Shown piece after piece: positions 48,861-62,687 of a DNA stretch of 64,000 nucleotides. The notes beneath the pieces were generated by a model, which saw only the letters and a list, made by a program, of their open reading frames with translations, was not told the DNA's origin and searched no databases. The DNA is from Sambucus nigra (Eukaryota > Streptophyta > Magnoliopsida > Dipsacales > Adoxaceae), in NCBI GenBank assembly GCA_949130495.1, contig OX422220.1, forward strand, positions 9,355,001-9,419,000, written 5' to 3'. Each line of letters begins with the position of its first letter. Within the stretch, counting starts at the first letter, position 1. A program made the translations under genes and the position numbers.

Positions 48861-51800
48861 CATTAATTGATTCAGTAACATCTCACTCATTTGTTAATTC
48901 TAAGTTTGTGGTTTTAGCAAAACTTATTCCTATTACCTTGGATCATCTGATTCCCATAAGTATACCTATGGGTATTATTGACTAGACATGGATGGTTTGT
49001 AAAAACATAATATAAGACTTGAGGTAAGAACCATTAATGTGGTTTTAGAATAAGTGGGATCCGATATTATTATTAGGATAGATGCCTTATTCACCAATAA
49101 TGCATATATCGATAGTTCTTTAAGGAAAGTGATTTTTTTGGAACTCTACCACTCGAAATATCCGATTTTAGGAATAATGTTCCAGGACTTTTGTTAAATA
49201 TATAATCTGACTCCATAAAACTTCTTGATGCTTATGACGATGTATTTCCTAAAGAATTACCTGGAATTCCCCCATCAAGAGAAATTAAGTTCGTAATCAA
49301 TCTTTTTCCCAATACTTCTCCCATTGCTATACCACCCTACCAAATGGAACCTCTAGAACTATGAGGACTTCAAACCCAACTTGATGGATTATTAACCAAA
49401 GGGTTTATTCGACCAAGTACATCTCCCTGGGGTGCTCCAGCCTTATTTGTTAAAAAGAAAGACTATTCCTTTCGATTACCATAGATTGAACCAGGTCACA
49501 ATTAAGAATAAATATTCTTCACCCAGAATAATCGATTGATTTCATCAATTATGAGGAGTCAAGGTATTCTCAAAGATTGATTTATGTTCCGAATATCATG
49601 AATTGAGGGTAGAAAAAATTGCTTTCAGAATTCGGTATGGACACTTCGAGTTTTTAGTAATGTCTTTTAGATTTACTAATGCCACAACCGTTTTTATAGA
49701 CTCAATGCATCACATATTTCAACCATTTATGGACCAATTTGTGATTGTATTCATCGACAATATCCTGATATATTCACAAAATGAAAAAGATCACGAAACT
49801 CATTTGCAAATCATCCTAGACACCTTACGACGACACCAAATGTATACTAAGAAGAGAAAATGTGACTTCCTAATAAAAGAGGTAAAAATTTTAGGTCACA
49901 TTATTACATAACTAGGAATCCAAGTAGACCCGGCAAAAACATTTGCAGTTATGGAATGGCCCCAACCCAATACCATAACCAAGGTTCAAAACTTTCTATG
50001 ATTAGCTGGTTATTATCATAGATTCGTAAAAGGATCATCCCCTATTGCTTTACCCCTAATGAAATTAACCCGAAATGATACATGCTTTGAATGGAACTAA
50101 GAATGTACTTAAGCCTTTTGTACCCTAAAAGATCATTTAACTACCACCCCTGTGCTCATATTACCTTTTATTACTATGGATTATGATGCATACACGGATG
50201 CCTCCTTACAAGGGCTGGGATGTGCACTCATGCAATCAATAAAAGTAGTCGAATGTGGATTACGACAACTAAAAATCACGAGTGCAACTATCTAGCTCAC
50301 GATCTGGAACTAGTCGCTATCATTTTTTCCTTGAAGATTTGGCGATGTTACTTACACGGAGTATAATTGCAATTATTCTCACATCACAAAAGTTTGAAAT
50401 ATAACTTTACCCCAAAAAAATGGATTTCAGACAACACAGATGGATGGAATATATTGAAGATTACGACTTCCAATTATAATACTACCCAAGCAAAGGTAAC
50501 AGGGTTGTCAACGCCCTAAGTCGTAAAACTAGTGGAACACCAATCGAAATACTTGCATATTAAATCATGCTTACATTGAATTACTATAATCTTAGAAATA
50601 AAACCTCTACGATCCTTCATAACATCATAGCATACCCATCTCTTCAAAGGAAGATAATTGAGCAGCAAGCCACTAGTAAATTTCTCACCACTCAACGTCG
50701 AAGGTTTGAAATTGGGAAAGCTAGCACATAATGGATATATCACCCTATCAAAGGAATACGATTTTTTAACCAAATATGCGTACCTTCATATTCCAAGCTA
50801 AAGGAAGAAATCTTATAAGTAGGTCATCCTTCCAAATTTCTTATCCATTCAGGCAATACCAAGATGTACCATGCACTTAAGAAACATTTATGGTGGGCAA
50901 GAATAAAATGAGATATTCAAACCTTTAAGAATAAATGTTCAACCTGTCAATAAGTCAAGATTAAACACCAACATCCAGGTGAACTCTTGCAACCTCTTCC
51001 CATCATATCCTGGAAGTGGGGTCATGTTACTATTAACTTTGTTAGTGGATTACCTCCAACAACCCAAGGAAATAATTCGATTTGGGTAATCATTGATCAA
51101 TTAAATAACTCAGCTCACTTCCTTAGAGTGCAACTCAGTAAATTATACCTTTAAAAAATATTAGATTACATGGAACTCCTTTATCTATTATATCTTATCG
51201 AGATCCTCAATCTGTAGGACATTTTTGGTAAGCTCTACAAAAATTCATGTGAACTAAGTTACTTTTTAGCACCGCATTTCATACCTAAATCGATGGATAA
51301 TATGAATGACTAATTCAAAATTTAAAAGACGTGTTACAAGCATGCTCATTAGATATAGAAGGAAGTTGGAGCGATCATTTAGCATTAGTATATTTTTCCT
51401 ACAATAACAGTTATCAAGATAGTATTCAAACCGCTCCATATGAAGCACTCTATGGAAGACCATGTCGTTATCCACTCTGTTGGAATGAATCTGGAGAAAA
51501 TAATATTTTTGGACCCGAGATTATAGCATAAACCACTGCAAAAATACGTTTAATCGATGAAAGATTAAAAGAATCTCAACATCGAAAGAAAAGTTATGTT
51601 CATCATCGTAGACAATCCCTTGGATTTCGAGAAGGAGACCAAGTTTTCTAAAAATTATCACCTCAAAAAGGAACAAATTAGATTTAAGAGAAAGGGAAAA
51701 CTCGTTCCCCGATACATCAGACCTTTTACCATTATGGAACGTATTGGACCAGTAGCATATCGACTAACATTACCCTCGAATTTGGCACAAATTAACAACG

Positions 51801-52045
51801 TATTTCATGTTTCTCTATTGAGAAAATATATTGTGGACCCAAACCACGTCATCACATGGGACAGATTATTAATACAAGCTAACCATGACTTTGAAGAAAG
51901 ACCTCTTCAGATCCTAGACCCCAAAGATCGAGTACTTCGCACCAAAACAATCCCTTTAGTGAAAGGTCTTTGGCAACATCATGGAAAAGAAGAAACAACT
52001 TGGGAACTTCGTGGACGAATTTTTTTGGTAGGGAGAAGTGTATAA
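48861..52045 (+). pseudogene. Pol remnant of the decayed chromovirus, through the chromodomain
   Basis: Mixed frames give, in order: RT ([18 protein letters not shown] at about 49408, then VFSKIDLCSEYHE and FIDNILIYS at about 49753, with asparagine for the second catalytic aspartate); RNase H ([14 protein letters not shown], about 50192); integrase (KCSTCQ, WVIIDQLNNSAHF, YFSYNNSYQDS, APYEALYGRPC); and a C-terminal chromodomain-like segment (PLVKGLWQHHGKEETTWE, about 51950). The longest surviving frames are 49603-49911 and 51596-52045. The end matches the chromodomain region of Tekay-type elements. Loss of catalytic residues and dozens of stops mean it is inactive. Confidence 0.78.
52027..52038 (+). 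other. Probable polypurine tract of the decayed chromovirus
   Basis: GGTAGGGAGAAG precedes TGTATAAGACTGG, the inferred 3' LTR start. It is less pure than in the younger elements. Confidence 0.5.
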
Positions 52046-52867
52046 GACTGGTATAAAGAAACGCGTCTAGATTAGACTATTTTATAGTTATAACTAAATA
52101 ATAAATAATTATATCTTAACGTATAAACATTGTAGTAAAAATTTTGGATTATTACAATCGTGAACCTTAGAGAAACACAAATTCCAAAATTTCCTTCAAG
52201 CTCCAATAATTAAAAAACACCCCCTAAAGTTTTCAATTAACTAAATAAACTATATATTTCAAATTTTCTTTATAAACAACTTGATTGCCTTTTAAAATTA
52301 CAAATTAACCCCTAACATTTCTTTCTTATGTTTTTAAAATTACACAAAGACCCCAAAAATTTGAAAATAAAGAAAAAACACCTTTAACCTAAATTAAAAA
52401 CCTTTAGGGACTAAACCTAAAACTAACATCTTTCGAATCATCTAGACTGATAAGAATGCCAGCAAAACCTCATAGAAATCAATGAGAACCAAGGGTAAAC
52501 CTATACATGTTTATACACCAAACTTCCTTCAAAAATTTCTCTCATTAGACTAGCCCAAGCACCACCTAAATTTTGACCAATAAATTGCCCATAAAATCCC
52601 CTATATAAAGCCTCTCCTAGTGTAGAGAATTCAGTACAAATAGTAGCTCAAAGCCCAAATAAAAAATTTGGCATTTTCTGGAATACTGTCATTTGATGTT
52701 TATAGCTTAATTCTTTTAATTCAGACATATTTTTGAACTATAGTAGGATCCATTTAAGGAATTACATGTGAGATTTCACGTAGAAATCATAAGCTAATGA
52801 TCAAAATTCAGAAAACACCATGGAAGCTTGAGCTCCAATGGTGAATTTTGTGTTACTGACTTTAAAC
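52039..52867 (+). repeat. 3' LTR of the decayed chromovirus, first part
   Basis: It begins TGTATAAGACTGG and runs to the solo LTR insertion at 52868. The last 5 bp (TAAAC, 52863-52867) are the target sequence of that insertion. It contains a promoter-like CTATATAAAG. The matching part of the 5' LTR is missing, so this assignment rests on position. Confidence 0.6.
52601..52610 (+). promoter_or_regulatory. TATA-box-like sequence in the LTR
   Basis: CTATATAAAG followed by CCTCTCC is a good plant TATA-box match about 560 bp into the LTR, a plausible place for the element's own promoter. No expression evidence is available. Confidence 0.45.
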
Positions 52868-55838
52868 TCTGACACCCCCTCTAATTAAACATCGGTTGAT
52901 CAGGCCTTTATTAAATTAAAACATATTTCTCATATGGTTCATTCTTAGCATCACTGTCGAAAACTTTTAAATTACTAACCACCTAGCTAAAATTAGACCG
53001 GTTCCAAATTTTTATCTTTCTTTAAAACATATAAGTTTAACAATGCGAAAAAACTAATTTAATCATTCACAATACACTAGAGTATAACCATCACAATATA
53101 TAAATGAATAAAGGTTTGTCGAATAAACCATCGGCTAAAATCCAAAACCAAATACTCCATAACAATAATAAAACTAAATAACTGAAAACTGTTAATGAAC
53201 AACATGTCCATACATGGAATATAAAAATTAGATCCTACGCTAGATCTGAATGGAGGAATCGTCTAATCAAATCAAATCCTGTCAGCATCCACACTGCTGC
53301 AACTCCGAGTCCTTGGAATGAAGTCATGCATGGCATCCTTGTGGCTGGACACCTAAAAGGTTTTGAAAATATTTTATAGCAAGTGTTAGTACACAAAATG
53401 TTTTGAAAATATTTAGCAAGCATTTATTACATTAAAATTCGGTTATTGGTTACACATGTTCACATACACTCTCTCTTGAGTTTTCCTCACCCTTCATCTA
53501 TAGTGCAAATCTAATGTTCTATACTTAGCACACCTAGCTATGCTACCCTAGCTAACTAGACTAAATTATTCAACCGCACGTATCTACACATCTAAGTTCC
53601 CGTACCACCCATACAATACATTAATTTATTAACATCTCTCATATGTTAATTATCAACGTGAGTAACATTCCCCACATGTCATCTTTTAAATTAATACATT
53701 AATTTTCTCCACTTAATTTATCATGCCGATATACACAATTAAAAATAGCATTCACATATGTTATTAGTTGAATCATATAATTAAGTTTCTCGATTTAATT
53801 CATTCGTTTTAGATATACACTATCTAACTGTCTACTATCTCACATAAGTAGATATATCGCATGGTATATATTTCCTACATAATATATACAAATAAATATA
53901 TACTTCACTATAATATCCTCATATCACACATTAAGGATCAATGGTTCGGATATTCCTTCGACCCTAATTTATCATGTCATTCACATTGGTCTGGGTAGCC
54001 CTCGACCCCAATGTAAATGTTATATATGTATATTGGTACGGATGTTCCATCGACCCCAATATTATTTATGTTCGATATTAATTCGGATAGCCATCGACCC
54101 CAAATCAAACTTTCATGTATTGGTGCGGATATTCCCTCGACCCCAATACATCTAGTATATTTTAGGTATTCAAACCGCCGAAGTATTCATATGATAGGTA
54201 TTCACACTTGTACATAGTATGTTTCTCTCGTATACTCGTCGTACTAAATTTATTTACGAATTATTCCACTTATCGTATTCATGAGTATTCACACAACTCT
54301 AAGGGTCCTAGTTATCCCCTTATAAATTTCAGTAGTTAAGCCTAACTCACCCTACTGTTCTACATATCAATTCATTCACTTTCCATAATTCTTTATCCGT
54401 GTCTCAGATTAATTACGATATAGTTTAAACCAATTCAATCTCGTCTTAATCCTCTAAATAAGACTAAACTATTCGCCCGTCATAAGCATACTGTAATATC
54501 TTAATCTCTAAATAGTACTTGATCAAAGTCCTCAACAATCTCATAATAACGATTTAGGGATTTAAGGCAAAAAGGGAATTTTTTTAATTTTTTGGGGAAA
54601 TCAAATCGATTCGGCCTATTCACCCAGGCCGAATCTATTCTCTTTACCCGAATCGATTCTCCCTAGGCCAAATCAATTCTATTCTGTACAGATTTTGCAC
54701 TTTGTCTTTTTCCTGCGTTTTCCTACGTTTTTCACCATTAATATTCATCCTAACCTTCATGTCTCTTCACCAAACTCTTAACCCATAATATCACGCGTCA
54801 TACATAGGTATTAGGGTGATTTTAAACATTTAAAACACATTCAATCCATACCAAATAAACTCAAGACCGGATTAAAATAACTAATTCTTCAAGAACCATA
54901 GTTTTTGTGTGCTTCCCACAAAATCATTATGAATACCAGATTTAATTCTTTTTAATCATCATGTCTCCTATGATTTCAATTCCTCTACAGGTCTACATCA
55001 TACTACATGCAATCCCTAACCAACATGCATAAAATTTATTCTTTTTCTCCCAAGAACATGGATTTAACCAAAATTATCATCAAAATTCTATGCATAGGCA
55101 TTATAACTTCATTATTAAATGCAATAAACAACTTGCCTTAATAGAAGAGGTCTGAATTCGTAGTGTTGATGATGAATTTATGGTTCTCTATTTAAATCCT
55201 CACTCCTTAGATGCTTAGAATGTAAGATTAGGGTTCAACTCTTCAAGAACACCTCTCAAGCCTTGACAATTGGTTTCTCTTTTCTCTCTAATGGCTTATT
55301 TTGGGTTTGATTGTTTCTAACCCTAGCCTCAAGCCTTAAACATCAGATATAACACTTACAATTTCGTTGGTCCCTTAACCTCTACTTGCCAAATTACCAA
55401 AACGCCCTCAATAGGTGTCGGTTTGTTCTAAAATTGACCCGGAACCCAAATAATACCTCCGGGTACACTTTTTTTACTACTTCGACCCATTCGGAATCAT
55501 CCCTAGCCTCTAAATTATCATCTGAGTCACTCAAAATATATTTCATATCTCAACCTCAAATTAATCTACACGTGATCCCCGGTTAAGATAAAATAAAATA
55601 CGCGCATATCACTCGCTATGCCATATCACAATAATCACCAATTATTTACTATTCAAACTTAGTAAATTTCATACTATAATATTAATCAGTATATATCTAT
55701 CGATTAATATTTAATAAGCAAATTTCTCATTTAATTATATTAAATTACTTCACTCATGTAATTTAAATACAATATATTTTTTCCAATTAATTCTCTGAAT
55801 TAATTAAATTAGAAATACATAGAAATACGGGGATTACA
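52868..55838 (-). mobile_element. Solo LTR of a Tekay-related family, minus orientation
   Basis: The left end TCTGACACCCCCTCTAATTA and right end ATACGGGGATTACA match the reversed ends of the LTRs at 30225 and 37834. Internal matches in order include CATTCTTAGCATCACTGTCG, GTGGCTGGACACCT and AAACATCAGATATAAC. TAAAC at 52863-52867 and 55839-55843 forms a perfect 5-bp target duplication. There is one LTR and no internal region, the product expected from recombination between two LTRs of an inserted element. At 2971 bp it is slightly longer than the related intact LTR, and much diverged from it, so it is a different or older subfamily. The first dinucleotide has decayed from TG to TC. Confidence 0.88.
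53930..54155. repeat. Spaced hairpin-forming repeats inside the solo LTR
   Basis: Five copies of a roughly 30-bp unit of the form ATTGGT.CGGATATTCC.TCGACCCCAAT, separated by 20-30 bp. The ends of most units (TATTGG and CCAATA) are complementary. Units start near 53939, 53985, 54030, 54077 and 54118. Confidence 0.75.
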
Positions 55839-57690
55839 TAAACTAGTTTTAAAGTGGTAATATTTGTCCTTAGAACTGTAGGATCACAACCGTATAGTTT
55901 AATTTCATTATAGTATTCATAGAAGTTCTTAAATCAAGTTTTTATAATTCAGTAGTAAAAAATTCAATTTCAAAATTCTCCATGTACGGTATGAATTAGA
56001 ACTTTAAACCAAAACTATTGTATTTCCAAATTCGCACAAAATCCAAACCATAGTACTTCCATGCTTTGAATTTCATTACAAATCCATGAATATCAAACTG
56101 AAATGTTTAATATTTTATTGCCCTTGAAGAAGGATATATAGTTAACCTCAACAATCAAAGTAATATTTTTGGAATCCTCAAGAAAAATAATGAAGAATAG
56201 CTTTTCAATCAACTCAAACGGTGGTCTGTAGTGGATTAAATTGAAGGTCAAAGTTTTCAAACTCTAAATCAAAATTTAAGAGGTTGAATACTAAGTGTAG
56301 TCCATGCGTGTGAGTAGGGTCTAAGACAACGCGTGCGAGGTTTGACTTAGCGCGTGAGAGCACAGGACCAATCAGAAAATTCTGAAAAAAATTCCAAAAC
56401 TTTTGTTTTATTTTTAAGTCAAAATGGTATATTACAACACCCTTTTGGATAAACCAAAAGATAATTCAACATAACCCCTAAACTTGATCTTCAAATAATT
56501 AAAATACTTTTGCACTTAACACCCTAAAGTTTTTCAATTTCTATATTTTCACCCCAAACTTTTTCTGAAGCTTTTTTACATTATTATGAACAAAAAAGTA
56601 TATTAGCCCCAATCTTAAAAAGCTAAGGTACCATAAGTAATAAAGCCCAACTTTATTTTTAGTTTTTTCCTCAATATTTATTTACTACGCAAAATTATAA
56701 CTTTTTCCACACCTTGAACATTTCATGGACCTTATACTTACATAGAAATATATTTTCTCTTTGCAAGAATTAAACAGACTTCCACCTTCACTTATCAAAA
56801 CTCAATGAAACTTTTTGAAAACCCTGAAATAGCAAATAGGTGATTTCTTATTCAATATTAAATTCACACAATGCCTTTGATTATGCCTTTTATTGATATC
56901 ACTATTTGATAGACCCAGTATATCATATTCTCATTTATGAACTCATTTGAGCAGTTCAACCATTTACGTATAAATCATTTAGATTTTGTTGTATTGGTAT
57001 TATACAATCATATTATTTCATATGATGTAAATTTACCAGGCTCTATTATTATAGCATACAGTATGACCAGGGAATAATCATTCGTTACACCCACGATTGT
57101 ATTATTTGGCTTGTAAGACTCAGATGATTAAGGGCCTAGTTATTGCTACCATATGTAATGTCTGTAATTGACTTAACATGGTTACTTTTATCTCTAGTAT
57201 CTGGATTGTTTTATCTCCAATTTTATTGAATTGATTTTGATATATGTTTGGCTATTATTCTAAAACCTCTATACAAATAATTATGGGTTATTTATTTATA
57301 AACCATCCCTAGCATCTACCATCTCTAGCCAGATATTTCTATTTTTAGTGATATCATTCTAATAAATGTGATCTTCTCATGACATTGAATCCATTTCATT
57401 TTGAAATTATTATACTCACTCGTCATAAATTATCTTTTAAACTGTATCGAATGAGGAATGTCTAGTTAGAAACTTTTCTTACATTTTTTAAATTCCAGGT
57501 AGACTGAGGTAATAAAGAAGTCAATATCTCCCCGACCCCATGCAAACCTAATGCATCACCCAGTGTTACTCTAGCAACAATATAATCATGGAAAATCAGT
57601 CGCAACACCAAAAACCATATCATAATTTCTTATGTTACTACTTATAAATGGATGTAATTGACATTGTACCCACGCACATGTCCTACTTTT
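55839..57690 (+). repeat. 3' LTR of the decayed chromovirus, second part
   Basis: It starts with the TAAAC duplication and continues the LTR interrupted at 52867. From 56992 on it matches the 5' LTR remnant (46027-46713). The match stops near 57690, so the last 215 bp of the LTR are lost or replaced. Confidence 0.7.
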
Positions 57691-58800
57691 AATTTTCTTT
57701 TAATTGTATTTTCTTTTAATTGTAAACACACCCGACGAGGGTGGTTACTATTAAAAATCTATTTTTGTATTTTTTTCAATTTACTAAAGATTGAACCTTT
57801 CAATAAATACACCCAATTAAACTTAGCACCTTTTAATTCGAGTTGTAACAATAAACCAATTTATCAAATTTATCTTTTTAACCTAAAACATGCATCTAAA
57901 ACAATTACACAGCACACCGATATACGAGGAAACCCACAACGGGAAAACACTCGGACAGCCCAACTAACAATTTACTATAATATGGTTTTACAAAGTATAG
58001 ATGATAGACTTACATAATGACCTGATCCCCCACAAGCCTTGATGATCTTTTATCTTCAACCACTCCTCCACAGTGCAAAACATGATTTCACCCATGCAAG
58101 ATGTCATAGCACACGAGTCCATGCACGCCTCGGTATCCATTAATGAGGCTCAGTAACCGTCTACAGATTGGAACATGGAATCCATCGCTTCTTCATCGCA
58201 ACACAACAAACAGAATGCACGGAGTCCATCACATGAAACAGGTTCTCTCAAGATGAAAGAAAGAAACTTTGGTGCCTAAATAACATCTCAAAGCATAGGA
58301 ATTATTAACCTTGGATCTCGAAACGTACAGGGTGAAACTTAGGGCTTGGAACTTTTGTAAATGGGTGTAAAATCTTTTTTTTCCAAAAGTTCTTAAAAAT
58401 TCTGAGTCGAAAACACCTTAAATAGAAAAACACGAATTTCAAGGCGGCGATTTAGTTAGGATGAAAAATTGAAGTTGTTTAAATGAGAATAGCATGTCGT
58501 TTGAACGAAAACCTCAATTCATTCTAATGAGCCTGCAATCTCATTTGAACCAACTTCTAACTATCTTTTAATGAAGTAAGAGCTTCTATGCAGAGAACTC
58601 TCATTTTAAATTCATTTGATATTCGTTCTAATGAAATACCAAATTCGTTCTAACGGGCTATAAAGTCGTTTAAAAGAAAATGTATTTTCGTTCTAACGAG
58701 TTTATATCTCGTTTTAATGAAAAAACTCAGAAATTTTTTCTTTGAGAAATATTAAAAAAATAGTTCCAAACAATTTTAAATAAATAAAAAAATAACACCC
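57691..58800. other. AT-rich region with a cluster of CGTT-type imperfect palindromes
   Basis: The stretch 58480-58735 contains repeated CGTTTGAACGA, CGTTCTAACGGG, CGTTCTAACGAG and CTCGTTTTAATGA motifs. These recall the palindrome cluster of the copia LTR near 25120-25215, so this may be a remnant of a related LTR. A 119-codon open frame at 57658-58017 has no recognisable features and is not called as a gene. Confidence 0.35.
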
Positions 58801-61800
58801 TTAAAAATATTCAAGGACTGATGACTAATACACATACATACCTACTAGATCCTCGATAATTATGAAGACAAACATGGCACTAAACTCGACACGACATATC
58901 AATCTTTGAAGCTCAGCTGCTACATCTTCATCAAACAACGTCATAGGCTTATGGGATCAACAAATCAAAGTCTATCCCATGACTCAAATAGTTTTGTCTG
59001 GGATAATGTTAATTACATAGAAATTGACTCGATTGGAAATTTTTCCTTACATATACAAGTGGAATAAGGCATGGAAGCAATAATAAATGAAGTGAAAAAT
59101 GGAAAATATCTATGATTAAAATGAAGCATATAAAAGTGGGTAAATCATGGATATATACAAGTGACATGGATAATGTGATAGAAAAATGGGATATACATGT
59201 GTTAAAAAATAAAGTATATACATGAAATGGAGAAAATATACATGGATACGGTAGCATGAGCATAACATATCGAACATGTGTGCATTAGAGAAAAATGAAT
59301 CTATAAATGGGAAACATGTAGAGAATGAAGTAGGAGAAAGAAAAAAACTTATGTAAATAGATTCTAGTCCTAGAAAAAGTGATTTTAGTAGAGTCACCAT
59401 TGTGGCCATCACATGACCTTGCCGCTTTGGCATTTTCATGGAGGCATCACACGGGATTCCCTAGAGATAAAGCGAACTATAAAAGCGGTCATCATTGATG
59501 ATGTGAGGTGTGTGTTTATGTAGAGATCAGATTCACTAGTATGTTTTACCCAAAACAAACAAAAAAGATAGCCATCTCCAAAGAGATATCATGAAACACT
59601 ACTAGTGTGTGCGAAACTAAATAAGGTATGGGCTCGGAGACTACGTTATAGATTGGGAAGGTGTTAGGTGCCCATTTCTCCCTTTCATCTCTTATGGGCA
59701 ACAAAAATTTTCTCTTACTCCTAAAGTACGTCAACATGTGTATAATATTCAAAAAGTGTCAGGTGTTAAAAGTGAAAATATGTATGGATAAAAATTGTGT
59801 GTACATTTGTGGGAAGTGAAATCATCATAACCACGTCATGGAAAAGATGGAAACAAGGCATTCTAAGGATATAAGGTAACTAGAAAGTGTATGTAAACAA
59901 CTAAAATGTGATCAGTATCCTGAGATCGTAGTATCACTATAGAAAAGTGAATGCGTGTGATATGGGACTGCTGAGAAGCAATACATGTAAAAAATCTAAG
60001 TATGTGGGTGAGACATACTAACGACATGAGTGAAATACTAATATATGAACATGAATAAAAATAGCATGGATAAAGGAGCAATCAAATCCCAAAATGATTT
60101 ATGGATGCCTAGGATAGCTAAAAATGGCATTAAAGTCCATGTGTATCATAAGGAAGATAAGTTGGGGTCTAAACCATATTATGAATATAAAGTGTAGCTC
60201 TTATTTATGAAAAAGCCTGCAAAATGTGGTGAGTATGATAAAAAGTGAGATAACCCTAAATTGGTAACTGAGGTATAAACCTTTTTTTAGGGGGGTTGAT
60301 TTATAAAATACGTTTGAGGCTATATATAATAAAAAGAGTAAGATTAATGTCAAAATGAAGAAAAACTTACTAATAATATTCTAAAAGTGTCAAACTATCT
60401 AAAAAGGGAACTAGTGGGAAAAATAAAATAAAAAGGGTTTAAACCTTCAAAGATCTTTGAATTCTATTTTTTTTAGGACTATTGTAGGTTAATTTTTGGG
60501 TGTAAGTAATGGTGGTGGAGTGGTGGATAATGGTAGGGTCAAGGGTAATGTAAGGAAATGTGAAAGGGGTGTGGTGAAAGTGATATGCTCTAACTTTTGA
60601 AGAATGTCGTCGCACTAATTTTGAGGTTGAGCCCTCATTATTATAAGGTCACGCTTTCCTTAATATGATTACCTTAAAGGATAAAAATGATCAAGTTGTC
60701 CTCAGGGGTATGTTGATTGTCATATTCCCTACCCTCCCTAATGACATGGTGGATAAACTTGTTATGCACGGAAACTTCCACCATCTTGCAGGCAGATAAG
60801 GTGTCCTGTCGATAGGTAGGCATAATTAGTTTTTTGCTCATAAAATGCGAATCATAGGTCCGATTCGCACATGGGTAGGACCGTTGGAAAGAGTATCAAG
60901 AGATATATAAAAAAATTGAGATACTCTAAGGTTTTATAGCTAAAGAAGTTCAAATGGGGCTCAGAGGGCGCCTAGTTATTATCCGATTGGGGATTGAAAG
61001 AGGACCGGGGATCTAGGACTTGAAGGGACTTTGCTTGGAACCTATGGAGGAGTATGTGGTGTTATAAATGGGTGTCAATAGTTACTACGCGTCTATTTTT
61101 TACACTTAGTAAACTCTAGTATAATTATGTAGAAGAGATAAGGAATATGACTCTTTTAGATACGATTAAGTTCGTGACGAGTTATCTGAAACTCTAAGAC
61201 AATTCGAGTTTTTCATTAGAGACATCTACATTCATTCTGAATTTATTTCCTTCTAAACCACTCTCTTAAACTCCAGTAGTACTATGGAATAGGAACAAAG
61301 TTCATCCATGACATGTTGGGATGTGGGGATGTCCGCGCATGTGTGGCCAAAGGATCCATGGAAATTAGAATTGAGAAAAAATGTTGGTCTCATTGTTGGT
61401 TATTTAAAAATGTACTAAGGTTGTCTATTTTATAAGCCAATGGATCATAAGGTTATGTTAGTACAACTAACTGCTTCTAAAAAGAGTAATATATAATGGA
61501 CTATAAGCCCAAGAGTAAGATAATATTGCAAGTAATGGGAAGGAACATCATATTACCAGATTTTACCAGACCACTGGTACATGAAGAAGTACTAGTTAAT
61601 GTCGATGACTCGCCACCTCATTATAAGTTAAGTCTGAGAATCAAGGAATAAATAAAAAGTTAGTTAAAATCAATTAGCGGGAAATTAATTTGACCAAGCG
61701 GGTATTATAAGCTTAACGCGAGGAATCATAGTATGTATCATTACAACTTTTCAAACAAGACCTAATTACTCCGAGTGATTTTGATAATTAAATTGGACTG

Positions 61801-62687
61801 AAGTCATAATTATTTAGTGGAATTAATTACGATCAAATAAATTAAGGAAATAAATTAAGTGGGTGTAATTTGGGATTTCTCAGTATTTATTTCAAAGACA
61901 ATTTAATCATGTAGTCATAGGTCCATAATATAGTCTATATGCCCTGATAACTAGAGATCACTCTCTGGAAACCTAGATTAACCTAAGCCCGTAACTTATA
62001 CTTATATACATTATTATATTATAGGTTTTACGCTACATATTTATTATCGAGGGTGAAAGAGGGAGAGAAAAATAATACTATTCACATTTTTTTGGGAAGA
62101 GAGAGAAAAGGCTCCATATCTCACTCAAAACCTTATGTATTCATCTCCCAGGAATGCCCACACACATACACTACTTTGAAAGGATCATATAGTAGAAGAT
62201 TAGAGCCTTTCAGTGCATCCTAGAAATATTTTGGAGTACAATAAAATGGTATCCCCTTCATATTCTTCAAATACTATTTCCCCTCATTCACATCACCAGC
62301 AATATCCGCTAAAGATCGTGATTCGGAACCCTAGGTTTATGCTTTAAACCAAGTTTTGATTTTAACCTTTGTATTGCATGATTAATCAAAGTTTTAGGGT
62401 TTAAATATAGTTCTGCATATAATGATCCCCAACATTGACATCCTATTAGTAAAGATGCGTGTACAATCTTATTAGTCTATCTTTACTAAAGAAACTTGTC
62501 CAAAGGTTAGAAAACTTGGTTATTAGTTCAAGAAATATTGTAAAAGTAAATCATGATTACATTAAATGGAACCAAAAGAGATATTCAAGTCTAGGTGATA
62601 AGTTGATTAGAGTTCCATAATCTCACAGTTTTCAAAGGGTGCTTAGATTAATAATCCCAAGGAATATGAGGATTAAAGTATTCACAT
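58801..62687. other. AT-rich intergenic sequence, no gene recognised
   Basis: Both strands have only short frames (up to about 107 codons, at 59116-59439 on the minus strand) without recognisable motifs. GGGAAGGTGTTAGG at about 59657 resembles a motif seen in some plant gypsy elements. AGAGAGAAAAGGCTCC near 62100 and TTATACTTATATACATT near 62000 could be old LTR promoter remnants. Nothing is firm. Confidence 0.45.

Larger units (their letters stand above)
46027..57690 (+). mobile_element. Decayed chromovirus with truncated LTRs, split by a solo LTR
   Basis: The order is 5' LTR remnant (46027-46929), tRNA-iMet primer site (46932), gag-like sequence, RT, RNase H, integrase and chromodomain-like end (to 52045), purine tract, then a 3' LTR beginning at 52039. 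That LTR is interrupted at 52868-55838 by an inverted solo LTR and resumes to about 57690. The link is proved by 46027-46713 matching 56992-57690 in the same orientation, at roughly 85% by eye. The rebuilt LTR would be near 2.9 kb, close to that of the Tekay-type element at 30-40 kb, and the integrase and chromodomain-like end look Tekay-like as well. This is the oldest well-defined element here. Confidence 0.75.

Noticed and set aside
57658..58017. A 119-codon plus-strand frame
   Set aside because: It is AT-rich with no motif, straddles the truncated end of an LTR and has no supporting context.
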